A stretch of DNA of 64,000 nt from Marinobacter zhanjiangensis (GCF_014651935.1 NZ_BMXV01000009.1:116823-180822); one strand, 5' to 3'; shown: positions 1 to 11,506, counted from the first letter of the stretch. The notes: a model not told the origin generated them from the sequence alone. Numbers and translations: made by a program.

Positions 1-563
1 ATGGCGGCAGCGCGGGCATACACCCTGGGCGCGTCGGCGATGTCGATGCCGAACTTGTTCTGCTTGAGGCCGGTGGAAATATAGGGGTGGGTGCCGGCAT
101 CCACATCCGGATTGACCCGCAGGGATACCGGTGCCTTGACGCCCAGCTCCCCGGCAATCTCGTTGAGACGGTCCAGCTCGGTGTCCGACTCAACGTTGAA
201 ACAGCGTACCCCCACCTCCAGGGCACGGCGCATTTCCCAGGGCTGCTTGCCCACGCCCGAAAACACTACCCGCCCGGGCTCGCCGCCGGCGCGCAGCACC
301 CGCTCGAGCTCACCGGCGGAAACAATATCGAAACCGGCGCCCAGGCGGGCCAGCACGTTCAGCACCGCCAGATTACTGTTGGCCTTGACGGCGTAACAGA
401 TCAGGTGCGGACGACCCGCCAGGGCACTGTCGTAGGCCCGGTAATGATTCTCGAACGCCGCCCGGGAATAGACATAAGCCGGCGTGCCGTGGTCACGGGC
501 AATGTCGGCCACGGCTACCTGTTCCGCGAACAGCTGACCGTCGCGATAGCTGAACTGATCCAT
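1..563 (-). CDS. lysA: Diaminopimelate decarboxylase, C-terminus cut by window edge
   Basis: Catalyses the last step of lysine synthesis, PLP-dependent decarboxylation of meso-diaminopimelate to L-lysine in the cytoplasm. The 187 visible residues begin MDQFSYRDGQLFAE and contain the family motif YAVKANSN, whose lysine forms the Schiff base with PLP, followed by a fold-type III alanine-racemase-like barrel (GAGFDIVSAGELERV). The ATG at 561-563 is preceded by AGGA. The gene follows the small lipoprotein gene by 12 bases and is probably co-transcribed with it, an arrangement usual in Pseudomonas and relatives. The rest of the gene lies outside the window. Confidence 0.93.
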   Translation of the reverse strand, partial: MDQFSYRDGQLFAEQVAVADIARDHGTPAYVYSRAAFENHYRAYDSALAGRPHLICYAVKANSNLAVLNVLARLGAGFDIVSAGELERVLRAGGEPGRVVFSGVGKQPWEMRRALEVGVRCFNVESDTELDRLNEIAGELGVKAPVSLRVNPDVDAGTHPYISTGLKQNKFGIDIADAPRVYARAAA

Positions 564-575
564 GAAAGAGTCCTG

Positions 576-707
576 TTAACGGTTTTCGGCGCGGTCATCC
601 GCCGCAGAGGAAACAGCCGTGGCAACTTCCTGCGGACGCTCCAGCGGTCCTTTCTGGCCACATCCGGTCATCAGTACCAGAACGGCCAGGCAAATTGCAG
701 TTCTCAT
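576..707 (-). CDS. lptM: Small LppL/YifL-type lipoprotein
   Basis: A 43-residue lipoprotein with a signal peptide and a lipobox ending in LMTGCGQKGPL. The GCGQKGPL motif just after the lipidated cysteine is the hallmark of the YifL/LptM family, which in E. coli assists assembly of the LptD/LptE lipopolysaccharide translocon. This function is from family knowledge only. I chose the ATG at 705-707 (MRTAICLA) because AAGG lies about 8 bases upstream; an ATG seven codons earlier (MRQQGLI) has no comparable ribosome site. It lies immediately upstream of lysA, the usual position in pseudomonads. Confidence 0.85.
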   Translation of the reverse strand: MRTAICLAVLVLMTGCGQKGPLERPQEVATAVSSAADDRAENR

Positions 708-758
708 GATCAGACCTTGCTGCCTCATCTGGCTGCACCTCAATAAAATCAATTGCGC

Positions 759-764
759 AGTATA
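759..764 (-). promoter_or_regulatory. Possible -10 element (TATACT) for lptM-lysA
   Basis: On the minus strand TATACT lies about 50 bases upstream of the lptM start, in the 107-base gap after cyaA. No convincing -35 hexamer is seen 16-18 bases further upstream, so this is only a candidate. Confidence 0.3.
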
Positions 765-814
765 CCTGAGGGAGCCCGGCCAGGGCGAGCCACGGAGCGG
801 GGTCGACGGGCCAG

Positions 815-3694
815 TCAGACCAGCCCCAGCTCCCGGTTCAGGGCCAGCTGAAGCTGCTGGCGGTACCACACGTACTGGCAGGTCTGCAGCTCCTGCTGCC
901 ACATCTGCGGGTCCAGGTCGTGGGGCAGATGCAGGTCCGTGAGGTAGATGGGGTAATCCTCGCCCCGGCGGCGGCCCTGGCGGACATAGTGGGCAACGGC
1001 TGCCATCTGCCGGTCGCCATACTCCTGGAAAGAAAACTCCTGCTCATCACAGAACAGGTCGAAACGCAGGCTGCCATCGCCCTGCTGGACCCCGACCGCC
1101 TGCAACTCCATACCATCAAGGGACAGGGATTCCGGAGCCAGCGGAGTGCGCTCCAGGCGGGCCTCGCCATCCTCAACAATCACTTCGTTACAGACCAGCT
1201 CCGCCACCGGTGTCTCGGCTCCGGCCATCTGGCGCAACTGTCGGCGCTCCGCCAGGCTCTCGAGGAAGCGCATGAGCGGCAGCAGTGCCTGCCGACGGCT
1301 GCCGGACCAGGGTTGGCTCCAGCCATACAGGGAGCCGGTCTCGTCGGTCACCCAGAATCGCATGCGGCGACCACCGGGTTGCCAGAACATCTGGATAACC
1401 TCCGGCTGGCAGGCGCCGCAGACAGCCCGGAACGCCGGATCCTGCTGCATGGCGTAACGGTCGGGCACCACCGGCGTATACTCCTCCTGCGGATGAGCGA
1501 GGTAATCCATCAGGTCATCGTCTGACGCCAGCCCGACAAACCCCGGCTCGAGGCCCTCGAAGCGCAGCACGAACCAGCGCCTGTCAACCTTCAGCAGATA
1601 GCGCAGTGAATGGGGACCGGTACCACCGGCGAAGAACTGCCGGGTCATGTCTTCCACCAGCTCCCGGATACGGTGGGAGATCGCCCGGGAGTGACTGCCG
1701 CCGGCACACCACACCTCGACAACAGGGGCACTGGCCGGGTCCCTGGCCACCAATGCCAGCAGGTTCTTGAGGCACTGCACCAGGGCATCGCCGGTCACAT
1801 AGCGCTGCAGACTCACCTCACGCCAGCTGTTGAGGGTGACCTGCTCGATGGTTGCCACCAGATTGTCACGACCACCGCTGAAGCCCAGGGAATCGTGCTG
1901 ATCACTGAGCTTGTGCAGCCCCCGCTCGGTGAGGCTGGCCTGGGGGTCTATGCCGACATTGACCAGCAACAGGTGGGTTTCCGGGCGTACCGGCGACATC
2001 AAGGCTTCCCGGGAAGGAGGCCGGGGTATACCCAGGTGCTGGCTGATAAAGCCGACCATGGCCCGTAGGTCTTTCACGGTGAGCACCGCGGTGGCGGCCT
2101 CCGTATCCGCGATTTCCTGACGCAGATTCAGGCGCGTCACCGGCGACAGCAGGCCGTTGCACTGGCACCAGACCACCAGCTCCACCAGACTGCCAGCGCG
2201 GCGGATGGGAGATTGCCAGGCAGTGTCAGCCGGACGGTCCAGGTTACGGAACAGCAACCAGCCCTCCGGCCCGGGATGACTCGTCGCCGGCGTCCGCTGG
2301 CAGAACGACAGGTTCTCCTCGGCCAGTGACGGCGCGATTCCCGGGTTGACGATCTCGATCTTGCCGGCCTTGCGCTGGAAGGCCGCATACAGCTTGCGAC
2401 CAAGAAGGTTCAGGTCAGCGGTACTGATGCTGGAACGGACGTTGTCGCTGCGGGCCATGCGCGAGAGCAGACGGTAGCTATGGGTCAGCTCCGACACCAC
2501 CCGCCGACGTAAATCTGCCACTGTCTCTACCCGCCACTGGTGACGGGCATCCAGCTCGGACAGGGTCTGCCGGTCCCAGGCCCACTCGGACACCAGCTGC
2601 TGCAGGATCCTGCCCTGCCAGCGACCGGCGGTCTCGGTGGCGCGGGTCAGCGGAAGCCCGGTTTTCAGGTAAAGCGCACGGCGAACCAGGTCCAGTCGCC
2701 CCGGCGCCTCCTGGGACTGCAGCCAGCGCTCCAGGCGCCGATAGAGCATGACGTAGGGGTCCACCGAATCGACCGATGCATCGCCACTGTAGACCGCCTT
2801 CTTGAAGTCACCGGACAGCAGGCCATTGCGGCGGTCGCGAGCGTAACACTCGATCAGCAGCAGCTTGAGCAGTGACTTCCAGGGGGATTCGATGCCCTTG
2901 TACAGCTGCCAGATACCGGCACCGAGAAACTCGGCGACCGGTATCGATGGCAGCGCGCCGAAATCGAGATACTCATCCGACCGGACAAAGCGGTTGTCCA
3001 GCAGGAAGCGGGTCAGCTCGCCGTAACGGCTCTCCTCGTCCACCGGGATCAGCCACCAGAGAGGATAGCGCCCTCCCAGGTGTATGGCGGTGCGATAGAA
3101 CTCATCCAGCAGCAGATAGTGCTGGGCGCTGCCGCAGTTCTCCCCGGTCACTTCCGCCTGTTGACGCCCCTGCCGAAAGTCCTCGGCACTGAACACGAAC
3201 AGGTTAAGCTCCAGACCGTACTCCGCCGCCCACCGGGACAGGCGGCTCGCCTTTTCCTGCAGGATCGCCAGCCGCTCCGGGGCAAGGTCACCGTGGTGGC
3301 ACACCCAGACGTCCAGATCACTGGCCACGGAATGCCCCAGGGATCCGGGGCTGCCCATCAGATAGAGGCCGGTCAGCTCCGCCGGTGTTCTGCGCCCGGA
3401 GCCGACACGGAAGGATCGGGCCAGTCGCTGCGCGGCATGGATCGCCAGATCGGAGGGCTGGTAGCGGTCCAGTCCATGGGGACAATCGACGGCATGGTAG
3501 CCGGGGAGTGCGGGGTGATTCAGGTGAAACACCAGCGGCAGCAGATCCAGCACGATCTGCTGCCGCCAGGTCAGTGCCGACCGGGCACGGTCGAGGCGTG
3601 ACTGGTTAAGGGTGCGGAAACGGTCTGTTATCCGTTTCAGAACCTTGCGGTCAACACCTTCGGAAAAGTCTACCAATAAAGGACGGCTATGCAC
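815..3694 (-). CDS. cyaA: Class I adenylate cyclase
   Basis: Makes cAMP from ATP in the cytoplasm and so sets the activity of CRP/Vfr-type regulators. The 959-residue protein has the N-terminal nucleotidyltransferase signature of class I cyclases, GSPGSLGHSVASDLDVW, at residues 114-130, with the catalytic DxD in SDLDVW. A long C-terminal region of the kind found in Pseudomonas CyaA follows (E. coli CyaA is about 850 residues). The start is GTG at 3692-3694 with GGA a few bases upstream, and the N-terminus reads as expected for the family (EGVDRKVLKRITDRF). It is divergent from the EAL-domain gene and upstream of lptM-lysA on the same strand. Confidence 0.93.
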   Translation of the reverse strand: MHSRPLLVDFSEGVDRKVLKRITDRFRTLNQSRLDRARSALTWRQQIVLDLLPLVFHLNHPALPGYHAVDCPHGLDRYQPSDLAIHAAQRLARSFRVGSGRRTPAELTGLYLMGSPGSLGHSVASDLDVWVCHHGDLAPERLAILQEKASRLSRWAAEYGLELNLFVFSAEDFRQGRQQAEVTGENCGSAQHYLLLDEFYRTAIHLGGRYPLWWLIPVDEESRYGELTRFLLDNRFVRSDEYLDFGALPSIPVAEFLGAGIWQLYKGIESPWKSLLKLLLIECYARDRRNGLLSGDFKKAVYSGDASVDSVDPYVMLYRRLERWLQSQEAPGRLDLVRRALYLKTGLPLTRATETAGRWQGRILQQLVSEWAWDRQTLSELDARHQWRVETVADLRRRVVSELTHSYRLLSRMARSDNVRSSISTADLNLLGRKLYAAFQRKAGKIEIVNPGIAPSLAEENLSFCQRTPATSHPGPEGWLLFRNLDRPADTAWQSPIRRAGSLVELVVWCQCNGLLSPVTRLNLRQEIADTEAATAVLTVKDLRAMVGFISQHLGIPRPPSREALMSPVRPETHLLLVNVGIDPQASLTERGLHKLSDQHDSLGFSGGRDNLVATIEQVTLNSWREVSLQRYVTGDALVQCLKNLLALVARDPASAPVVEVWCAGGSHSRAISHRIRELVEDMTRQFFAGGTGPHSLRYLLKVDRRWFVLRFEGLEPGFVGLASDDDLMDYLAHPQEEYTPVVPDRYAMQQDPAFRAVCGACQPEVIQMFWQPGGRRMRFWVTDETGSLYGWSQPWSGSRRQALLPLMRFLESLAERRQLRQMAGAETPVAELVCNEVIVEDGEARLERTPLAPESLSLDGMELQAVGVQQGDGSLRFDLFCDEQEFSFQEYGDRQMAAVAHYVRQGRRRGEDYPIYLTDLHLPHDLDPQMWQQELQTCQYVWYRQQLQLALNRELGLV

Positions 3695-3933
3695 TTTCCA
3701 ACATCACTCCAGAATCGAGACGTTTTCTTTCGGCGTTTTACCTGTACAATGTGACCGGGTTGGCATTTGGATAGCCTACCAGAAGAAGAACCTGAGCGGG
3801 TTACCAACCATCGCCGCCTCAGGCAATTGGCACTGGACGCCAGAGAATAATAACGCAGTCCAGTGTGCCGCCGTATTCATGACGCTGATTTGCTGCGGGA
3901 CGCTAACAGGGACTGAGACAGGAGTACTCTGAC

Positions 3934-5130
3934 GTGAATGAGCTCGTCATTTGCCGCCACCGCTCAGGGGCCGGCGAGACTGTGACGACCGTTCTGACCA
4001 TTGGCCAGGACGGCACGGTGACCCACACAGATCCGAATATCTCGCTGGTGCTGGGCTACAGCAGTGGTGAACTTGAAGGTCACCCCCTCAAACAGTTGAT
4101 TGCCTCTGCCGAAGACAATCCGCTGAGTCCGGATTATGCCTCTTATCACGAAACCGGTCGCCCACTGACGGTCACCCTGCGCCATGGTCGCGGCTATTTC
4201 ATGGCGGCGCGAGTTATCGTTCGCAAGGCACGGGCAGAAAAAGCCCCCTCCCGCGCGCCAGCAACGCCCAAGGCTCCTGAAAAAATAGCCGCCAGGCCGA
4301 CGGACCGGAGTCACGATCGGGCAAACATCGCCAGAACCAAAGCCATGCTGGCCCATATTCGCGAATGCCTGTCCAGTGGCGGCCTGCCCCTGGAATTCCA
4401 GCTTATTGAATCCCTGAACATCAAGGCGGATGGACTGGCTTTCGAAGTGCTGGCACGACTGCGTGGCGCCAACGGCTCCAGTGTCGCCATGACGCCCGCG
4501 GACTTCCTGCCCCTGATCGAGCAGTTCGAACTGTCCCGGCGCCTTGACCGGCAGGTGATCAAGCAGACGCTCTGTCACCTGCACCGCCATCCGGAGCTGT
4601 CCGCCACCCTGGGCTACTGCGGTTTCAACCTGTCCCTTGGCTCCCTGCAGGACCGGACCTTCCCGGGCTTTATTGCCCGTGCCCTGGAAAAGACCGGCCT
4701 GAACCCCGGGGCCCTGTGCTTCGAGATACCCGCCCATCACGCCGTCACCTACACCGCCGATTGCCGCCAGACCTGCCGCATGCTGCGGCGCCTGGGCTGC
4801 AAGACGGCCCTGGACGGGGCCGGCCAGAGCATGGACAGTTACCGCCTGGCGGGCCGCCTGCCGGTGGATTACATCAAGCTGGCGCCGGAACTGCTCGAGG
4901 GGCTGCAGAATGAACCCACCCACCTGGTGATGATGGAAGCCCTGCAGAGGATCGCCAAGGCTACCGACAAGGTCAGCATTGCCACCAGCGTGGAGAACCA
5001 TATTGCCCGCCAGCGTGTGCAGAATCTGGGCATTCACCTGATTCAGGGCAAACTGGTCAGTGCACCCCGACCCCTGAAGGAGCTGGGCAGCTCCGACCGG
5101 GGTACATGGCAAGCCGGCGCTATCGCCTGA
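3934..5130 (+). CDS. PAS-like plus degenerate EAL-domain protein
   Basis: A 398-residue protein without membrane segments. Residues about 20-95 resemble a PAS sensor (TIGQDGTVTHTDPNISLVLGY). Residues 100-130 are an Ala/Pro/Lys-rich linker, and 135-390 form an EAL domain of the cyclic-di-GMP phosphodiesterase family. Several catalytic positions are altered: EAL reads EVL at 171-173, the DDFGTG motif reads DGAGQS, and the VDYLKID motif reads VDYIKLA. The glutamates of FEI and of TSVEN are kept. I infer a c-di-GMP-binding or protein-binding role rather than robust hydrolysis. The start is GTG with GGAG 10-13 bases upstream. It is divergent from cyaA and convergent with argH. Confidence 0.8.
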   Translation: MNELVICRHRSGAGETVTTVLTIGQDGTVTHTDPNISLVLGYSSGELEGHPLKQLIASAEDNPLSPDYASYHETGRPLTVTLRHGRGYFMAARVIVRKARAEKAPSRAPATPKAPEKIAARPTDRSHDRANIARTKAMLAHIRECLSSGGLPLEFQLIESLNIKADGLAFEVLARLRGANGSSVAMTPADFLPLIEQFELSRRLDRQVIKQTLCHLHRHPELSATLGYCGFNLSLGSLQDRTFPGFIARALEKTGLNPGALCFEIPAHHAVTYTADCRQTCRMLRRLGCKTALDGAGQSMDSYRLAGRLPVDYIKLAPELLEGLQNEPTHLVMMEALQRIAKATDKVSIATSVENHIARQRVQNLGIHLIQGKLVSAPRPLKELGSSDRGTWQAGAIA

Positions 5131-5162
5131 ATCGGCGAGCCGCCGGCATCATCAGCAGCTGC

Positions 5163-6557
<1,395 letters not shown>

Positions 6558-6656
6558 GGTGTATCTTTCCTGCTGACGGCCCGGCAGAATGATCCGGGTG
6601 CGAAAAATGTGTGCGGATTATAACACCCCCGCACCCCGGAGAGGACTCTCACCCGC

Positions 6657-7730
6657 ATGACCACCGGCAGTACCAGAAACCGCCAGCAGGATGATCCCGG
6701 CGCCGTATCAGGCGGCTTCTTCGTGCCGGACCTGTGCCGGGTGCGCTCGGTGTTCATGCTGGTGATCAGTAGCGAACTGATGGTCATGCTGCTGGCCATG
6801 GCCCATGCCCGCGGCCAGTGGCTCGACTGGCACTATTTCGGCCTGGTCTCCCTGCTGGTGCAGTGGACCGTGCTGACCAGTGCGGCGCTGATCTGCCTGG
6901 CGCGACCCTGGCTTTCCGGGCTCACCACATCCCAGGCGACTATCGCCATGGTGGCACTGGTAGCGCTGGATGTGCTGCTGTTCAGCAGCCTCGCCGGCAC
7001 CTTCCTGTACCCGGAGTCCGCCCCGGAACGCTGGCAAGCGGTGGGCAAAAGCCTGCTGGTAGCGATCATCGCCACGTTGATGGTGCTGCGCTATTTCTAC
7101 CTGCAACACCAGTGGCGGCAGCAGAAACAGGCGGAAATGACCTACCGGCTGACCGCCCTGCAGGCACGCATCCACCCCCACTTCCTGTTCAACAGCATGA
7201 ACACCATCGCCAGCCTGATCAGCACCCGCCCGGAACAGGCGGAAGACGCCGTGCTCGACTTGTCGGAACTGTTCAGAGCGTCACTGAAAACCACCGAACG
7301 CATTGTACCCTTACGGGAGGAACTGGGCCTGTGCCGCCGTTACCTGGCCCTGGAGCAGCTGCGACTGGGGGACCGGCTGAAGGTGGAGTGGCGCACCGAT
7401 CCGGCACTGGAAGACCAGGCCATTCCGCCACTGACGCTGCAGCCGCTGGTGGAAAACGCCATCTACCACGGCATCCAGCCGCGCCCTGACGGGGGCACGG
7501 TGGTGATTGAAAGCCAGCGCAGTGGTCAGTACGTTTACCTGCTGGTGCAGAACCCGAAACCGGCAAACGGCGCCGGCCAGCATCAGGGTAACCGGGTGGC
7601 ATTCAGTAACACCCAGGCGCGAATCCAGACGCTGTTCGGTGAAACCGCCGTACTCAAGCACAGCCAGCAGGGTGACCTTTATACCGTGACCCTGAGGCTG
7701 CCCTGGCAAACCGCAGGCAAGACATCATGA
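6657..7730 (+). CDS. algZ: LytS-type sensor kinase AlgZ/FimS
   Basis: Membrane sensor of the AlgZ-AlgR system, which in Pseudomonas controls alginate, twitching motility and virulence genes. Several hydrophobic membrane spans occupy about residues 28-150. The histidine-kinase domain begins at HPHFLFNSMNTIASLI and has the N-box PLVENAIYHGI. The ATP lid is degenerate: where kinases normally show DxG and GxGxG I see VQNPKP and GNRVAFSN. This agrees with known P. aeruginosa AlgZ, which lacks standard ATP-binding motifs. The stop overlaps the algR start by four bases, so the two are translationally coupled. Confidence 0.92.
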   Translation: MTTGSTRNRQQDDPGAVSGGFFVPDLCRVRSVFMLVISSELMVMLLAMAHARGQWLDWHYFGLVSLLVQWTVLTSAALICLARPWLSGLTTSQATIAMVALVALDVLLFSSLAGTFLYPESAPERWQAVGKSLLVAIIATLMVLRYFYLQHQWRQQKQAEMTYRLTALQARIHPHFLFNSMNTIASLISTRPEQAEDAVLDLSELFRASLKTTERIVPLREELGLCRRYLALEQLRLGDRLKVEWRTDPALEDQAIPPLTLQPLVENAIYHGIQPRPDGGTVVIESQRSGQYVYLLVQNPKPANGAGQHQGNRVAFSNTQARIQTLFGETAVLKHSQQGDLYTVTLRLPWQTAGKTS

Positions 7731-8467
7731 GCAACCAACGACGCGTACTCATTGCCGATGACGAACCCCTGGCCCGGGAGCGGCTTGGCCGCATGGTTTC
7801 CGGCCTCGGTGGCTACGAGGTTGCGGGCGAGGCCGCCAACGGCGACCAGGTGTTGGCCGCGGTCGCCCGTGACATGCCCGACGTGGTGCTACTGGATATC
7901 CGCATGCCCGGCACCGATGGCCTGGAGGTGGCGGAGCAGCTGACCGCTCACCCCAATCCGCCCGCCATTATCTTCTGCACTGCCTACGATGAATACGCCA
8001 TCCGCGCATTTGATGTGCAGGCCGTTGCCTACCTGCTCAAACCGGTCCGCCGGGAGGCTCTGACCGAAGCCCTGGGCCGGGCCGAGCGACTGAACCGGGT
8101 CCAGCTGCAGGCACTGCAGGCCCAGCCGACGGAAGACGGTCATCACCTCAGCGTCAGCAGCGCCCGCGGCACCGAACTGGTGGACATGACCCGGGTGAGG
8201 TATTGCGAGGCGGACCAGAAATACGTCACCCTTCACCATGACAACCGCGAGACACTGACCGACCTCAGCCTCAAGGCGCTGGAAAGCCGGTTTCCGGAAC
8301 AGCTGCTGCGTATTCACCGGAACACGCTGGTGGGCACTCACTTCATCCGCTCACTGGAACGGCTTGAGGATGGTTCCTGCCAGCTCAGACTGGCCGACAT
8401 CGACGAGGCCCTGCCGGTCAGCCGACGCCACGTGGCCCATGTCCGACAATGGCTGCGCGACCAGTGA
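7727..8467 (+). CDS. algR: LytTR response regulator AlgR
   Basis: DNA-binding response regulator partner of AlgZ. The receiver domain has the acidic pocket in IADDEPLARERL, the phospho-acceptor aspartate in VVLLDIRMPG, and the conserved lysine in LLKPVRREAL. The C-terminal half is a LytTR domain (RYCEADQKYVTLHH ... LLRIHRNTLVG), which binds direct-repeat DNA. At 246 residues it has the family length. It is followed after 122 bases by hemC, as in pseudomonads. Confidence 0.94.
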   Translation: MSNQRRVLIADDEPLARERLGRMVSGLGGYEVAGEAANGDQVLAAVARDMPDVVLLDIRMPGTDGLEVAEQLTAHPNPPAIIFCTAYDEYAIRAFDVQAVAYLLKPVRREALTEALGRAERLNRVQLQALQAQPTEDGHHLSVSSARGTELVDMTRVRYCEADQKYVTLHHDNRETLTDLSLKALESRFPEQLLRIHRNTLVGTHFIRSLERLEDGSCQLRLADIDEALPVSRRHVAHVRQWLRDQ

Positions 8468-8589
8468 TAGGCACTGCCGTTCCACGGGACTTTTCAGCGC
8501 CATCGCGTTAGGCTTGTCGCAATCTTCTGAACGGCCCCGGGCGCACCCCGGGCGACCACCCATTCTCACCGCTCAAGAACATCGACATC

Positions 8590-9531
8590 ATGGCAAAACG
8601 TACTCTGCGCATCGCAACCCGTAACAGCGCCCTCGCCCTCTGGCAGGCGGAATTCATCAAGGCCGAGCTGGAGCGCCTGCACGACCACGTCGAGGTGGAA
8701 CTGATCGGCATCAAGACCCAGGGCGACAAGATTCTCGACGTGCCCCTGGCCAAGATTGGCGGCAAGGCCCTGTTCGTCAAGGAACTGGAAGAAGCCATGC
8801 TGGACGGCCGCGCCGACCTGGCGGTGCACTCCATGAAGGACGTGCCCATGGAGTTCCCCGGGGGCCTGGGCCTGGTCGCCATCTGCGAGCGGGAAGACCC
8901 GACCGATGCCTTTATCAGCAACGACTACGCCACCGTGGACGACCTGCCCCACGGTGCCGTAGTGGGTACTGCCAGCATGCGCCGGGAAGCACAGCTGCGC
9001 AGCTATCGCCCGGACCTGGAGATCCGCACCCTGCGGGGCAACGTCAACACCCGCCTGGCCAAGCTGGATGCCGGCGACTACCAGGCCATCGTGCTGGCTT
9101 CCTCCGGCCTCAAGCGGCTGGGTTTCCACGACCGTATCCGCTACACCCTGCCGGACAGCGTGTCTCTGCCGGCGGTTGGCCAGGGCGCCCTGGGCATCGA
9201 GTGCCGCCTCAGCGATCAGGAGCTGGTCGACCTGCTTACACCCCTGAACCACCGGGACACCTGGGACCGGGTCTGCGCCGAGCGTGCCCTCAACCGCCGC
9301 CTGGAAGGTGGCTGCCAGGTACCCATCGCCGCCTATGCCCTGCTGGAGGATGACGACACCCTGTGGCTGCGGGGCCTGGTGGGCAAGGTCAATGGCGAGG
9401 AAATCCTGCGCGTTGAAGGCCGCTGCCCACGGGCGAACGGCGAAGCGCTGGGCCGCGAGCTGGCAGAAGACCTGCTGACGATGGGCGCTGACCGGATTCT
9501 GGCGGACATCTATGGACATACCCCCAGCTAA
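8590..9531 (+). CDS. hemC: Hydroxymethylbilane synthase (porphobilinogen deaminase)
   Basis: Polymerises four porphobilinogens into hydroxymethylbilane in tetrapyrrole synthesis. The 313-residue protein has the N-terminal [18 protein letters not shown], the substrate-binding lysines and arginines ([25 protein letters not shown]) and the dipyrromethane-cofactor cysteine at residue 242 in [10 protein letters not shown]. It is the first gene of a tight hemCDXY run; its end overlaps hemD by 20 bases. Confidence 0.96.
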   Translation: MAKRTLRIATRNSALALWQAEFIKAELERLHDHVEVELIGIKTQGDKILDVPLAKIGGKALFVKELEEAMLDGRADLAVHSMKDVPMEFPGGLGLVAICEREDPTDAFISNDYATVDDLPHGAVVGTASMRREAQLRSYRPDLEIRTLRGNVNTRLAKLDAGDYQAIVLASSGLKRLGFHDRIRYTLPDSVSLPAVGQGALGIECRLSDQELVDLLTPLNHRDTWDRVCAERALNRRLEGGCQVPIAAYALLEDDDTLWLRGLVGKVNGEEILRVEGRCPRANGEALGRELAEDLLTMGADRILADIYGHTPS

Positions 9532-10336
9532 CCAGTCGACGCCACTGGACAGGGTCCGGGTGCTGGTCTGCCGGCCCGAGCCGGAGGCCTCGAGGCTGGC
9601 CGGAGCTTTCCGGTCAGCTGGCGCCCGCACCCGTACGCTACCCGTTATTGAGCGAGTACCCATACCGGAAACACCGGAGCACCGCCAGCGGGTGGTCGAC
9701 CTGGACCTTTACCAGCACGTGATCGCTGTCAGCCCCTATGCCGCCCGGCAACTGCTGGAGCGGGTAGACACCTGGTGGCCCCAGTTTCCCACCGGCATCC
9801 GCTGGTACGGTGTCGGCGCCAGCACCGCAGCGGTGCTGGAAAATGCCGGGCTGACTCCGGAGCACCCGGCGGAAGGCTTCACCAGTGAAGCCCTGCTTGC
9901 CCTGCCGCCCCTGCAACATCTGAAGCATGAAAAGGTGCTCCTGGCCCGGGGCGACCAGGGTCGTGAACTGATCCGCGAGACGCTGATAAAACGGGGCGCC
10001 TCGGTAACGGTACTACCACTGTATCGCCGCCAGGCGGCAACCCCGTCCGCGGAGCAACTGACCGACAGCCTGGAACGGTTCAGGCCCGACGTCATCGTCG
10101 CCCTGTCCGGAGAAACATTGAACAATTTCATCGCACTGAGTAACAATAGCAGCCATAATTGCTTGAAAAGTCTGTTGCTGGTTCCGACTGAACGGGTAGC
10201 CCGGCAGGCCCGGGACGCCGGATTTACCCGGGTGATCTGCGCCAGCGGCATGGCAGACGAGGACATCGTGAACCGGGTAGTTGCCTGCTATGCTGCTGAA
10301 CAGGCAGGACAGGACCAGCCCCCCGGATCACCCTGA
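9512..10336 (+). CDS. hemD: Uroporphyrinogen-III synthase
   Basis: Cyclises hydroxymethylbilane with inversion of ring D to give uroporphyrinogen III. The 274-residue sequence is divergent, as is usual for this family, but shows [21 protein letters not shown], the hinge-region [11 protein letters not shown] and [20 protein letters not shown]. It starts within hemC (20-base overlap) and is followed 12 bases later by hemX, so the identification leans on both sequence and gene order. Confidence 0.92.
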   Translation: MDIPPANQSTPLDRVRVLVCRPEPEASRLAGAFRSAGARTRTLPVIERVPIPETPEHRQRVVDLDLYQHVIAVSPYAARQLLERVDTWWPQFPTGIRWYGVGASTAAVLENAGLTPEHPAEGFTSEALLALPPLQHLKHEKVLLARGDQGRELIRETLIKRGASVTVLPLYRRQAATPSAEQLTDSLERFRPDVIVALSGETLNNFIALSNNSSHNCLKSLLLVPTERVARQARDAGFTRVICASGMADEDIVNRVVACYAAEQAGQDQPPGSP

Positions 10337-10348
10337 CAGCCAGTAAGG

Positions 10349-11506
10349 ATGCCCGTGACCGAATCCAACGACCAGAACCACCAGCTTCCCGCCACCGTCT
10401 CCGCCAACGGGGAATCCCGCCCCAGAACCTGGCCGCTGTGGCTGGCGTGCCTGATCCTGCTGGCCGGCCTGATTGCCATCGGGCTCTGGAGCTGGCAGCA
10501 ATGGCAAGCCCAGCAACAGATCCGGCAATCACTGGACCATGTCACACAGATGAACAACCAGCTGGGCCAGCGGCTGGACCAGAGCAGCTCCAGCCGCGCC
10601 GACCGGCTCGAATCCCTGGAAACCACCCTGCGGGAACAGCAGCAGACCCTGAGCGAACAGCAGCGACAGATCGACCACACCGCCAGTGAACTGCTCGACG
10701 CCGGCAACCGCACGCGAACCGACTGGCTGCTGGCGGAAGCCGAATACCTGATGCGCATTGCCAACCAGCGCCTGATGATTGAAAAGGACATCCGCGGTGC
10801 CCTGGCGGCACTCAAGTCGGCTGACGACGTGCTCAGGGAAACCGATGACATCGGCGTTTACCCGGTGCGGGAGCAACTGGCGCAGGAAATCCTGGCCCTG
10901 CGCAGTGTCACGGACGTGGATCGCACCGGGCTCTATCTGCAGCTGGAAGCGGCTCGCGAAACCGTCAGCCAGCTGAGCGGCCAGGCTATGACCGAAGCCC
11001 CGGATTTTACCGGGGATGAACAGGACAGTGGTACCGCTGACACTGGCGAGGAATCCAGTGCCCTCTCCCGGGCCTGGGAGAGAACCAAATCCAGCCTCGA
11101 TAACGTGGTTTCCATCCGCCGCCTGGACGAACCGGTCAAACCGCTGCTCTCTCCCGACCAGAGCGCCTGGGCGCGGCTCAACCTTCAGCTGATGCTGGAA
11201 CAGGCGGCGCTGGCGGTGCTGCGTGGTCACGAGAACCTCTACCAGCAGGCCCTCGACAAGGCCCTCGCTTCCCTGGACACCTGGTACGACGACAGTAACA
11301 GCCGCATCGCCGCGCTGAATAATACCCTGACGGAACTGAAGGATCGCGACATCAACCCGGAACTGCCGGACATCAGCCGATCCCTGACCCTGCTCAAGGG
11401 CCGAATTGCCGGACGCCATGCCAACAATGAGGCACCCATGAACGGCGACTCTGACGATGCCGGCGATTCGCAGGACAAATCCGGCAGCGAGGGTGATGCG
11501 TCATGA
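10349..11506 (+). CDS. hemX: HemX family membrane-anchored protein
   Basis: A 385-residue inner-membrane protein of the HemX family, conserved beside hemD but without an agreed enzymatic role (an older assignment as uroporphyrinogen methyltransferase is doubtful). A short cytoplasmic N-terminus is followed by one membrane span (WLACLILLAGLIAIGLWSW, about residues 30-50). A coiled coil rich in Gln/Leu/Arg covers about residues 55-115, and a periplasmic alpha-helical domain follows. The end overlaps the hemY start by four bases. Confidence 0.88.
   Translation: MPVTESNDQNHQLPATVSANGESRPRTWPLWLACLILLAGLIAIGLWSWQQWQAQQQIRQSLDHVTQMNNQLGQRLDQSSSSRADRLESLETTLREQQQTLSEQQRQIDHTASELLDAGNRTRTDWLLAEAEYLMRIANQRLMIEKDIRGALAALKSADDVLRETDDIGVYPVREQLAQEILALRSVTDVDRTGLYLQLEAARETVSQLSGQAMTEAPDFTGDEQDSGTADTGEESSALSRAWERTKSSLDNVVSIRRLDEPVKPLLSPDQSAWARLNLQLMLEQAALAVLRGHENLYQQALDKALASLDTWYDDSNSRIAALNNTLTELKDRDINPELPDISRSLTLLKGRIAGRHANNEAPMNGDSDDAGDSQDKSGSEGDAS

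Noticed and set aside
3612..3932. 106-codon plus-strand frame upstream of the EAL gene
   Set aside because: Its first part overlaps cyaA, it has no ribosome site and its sequence is low-information.
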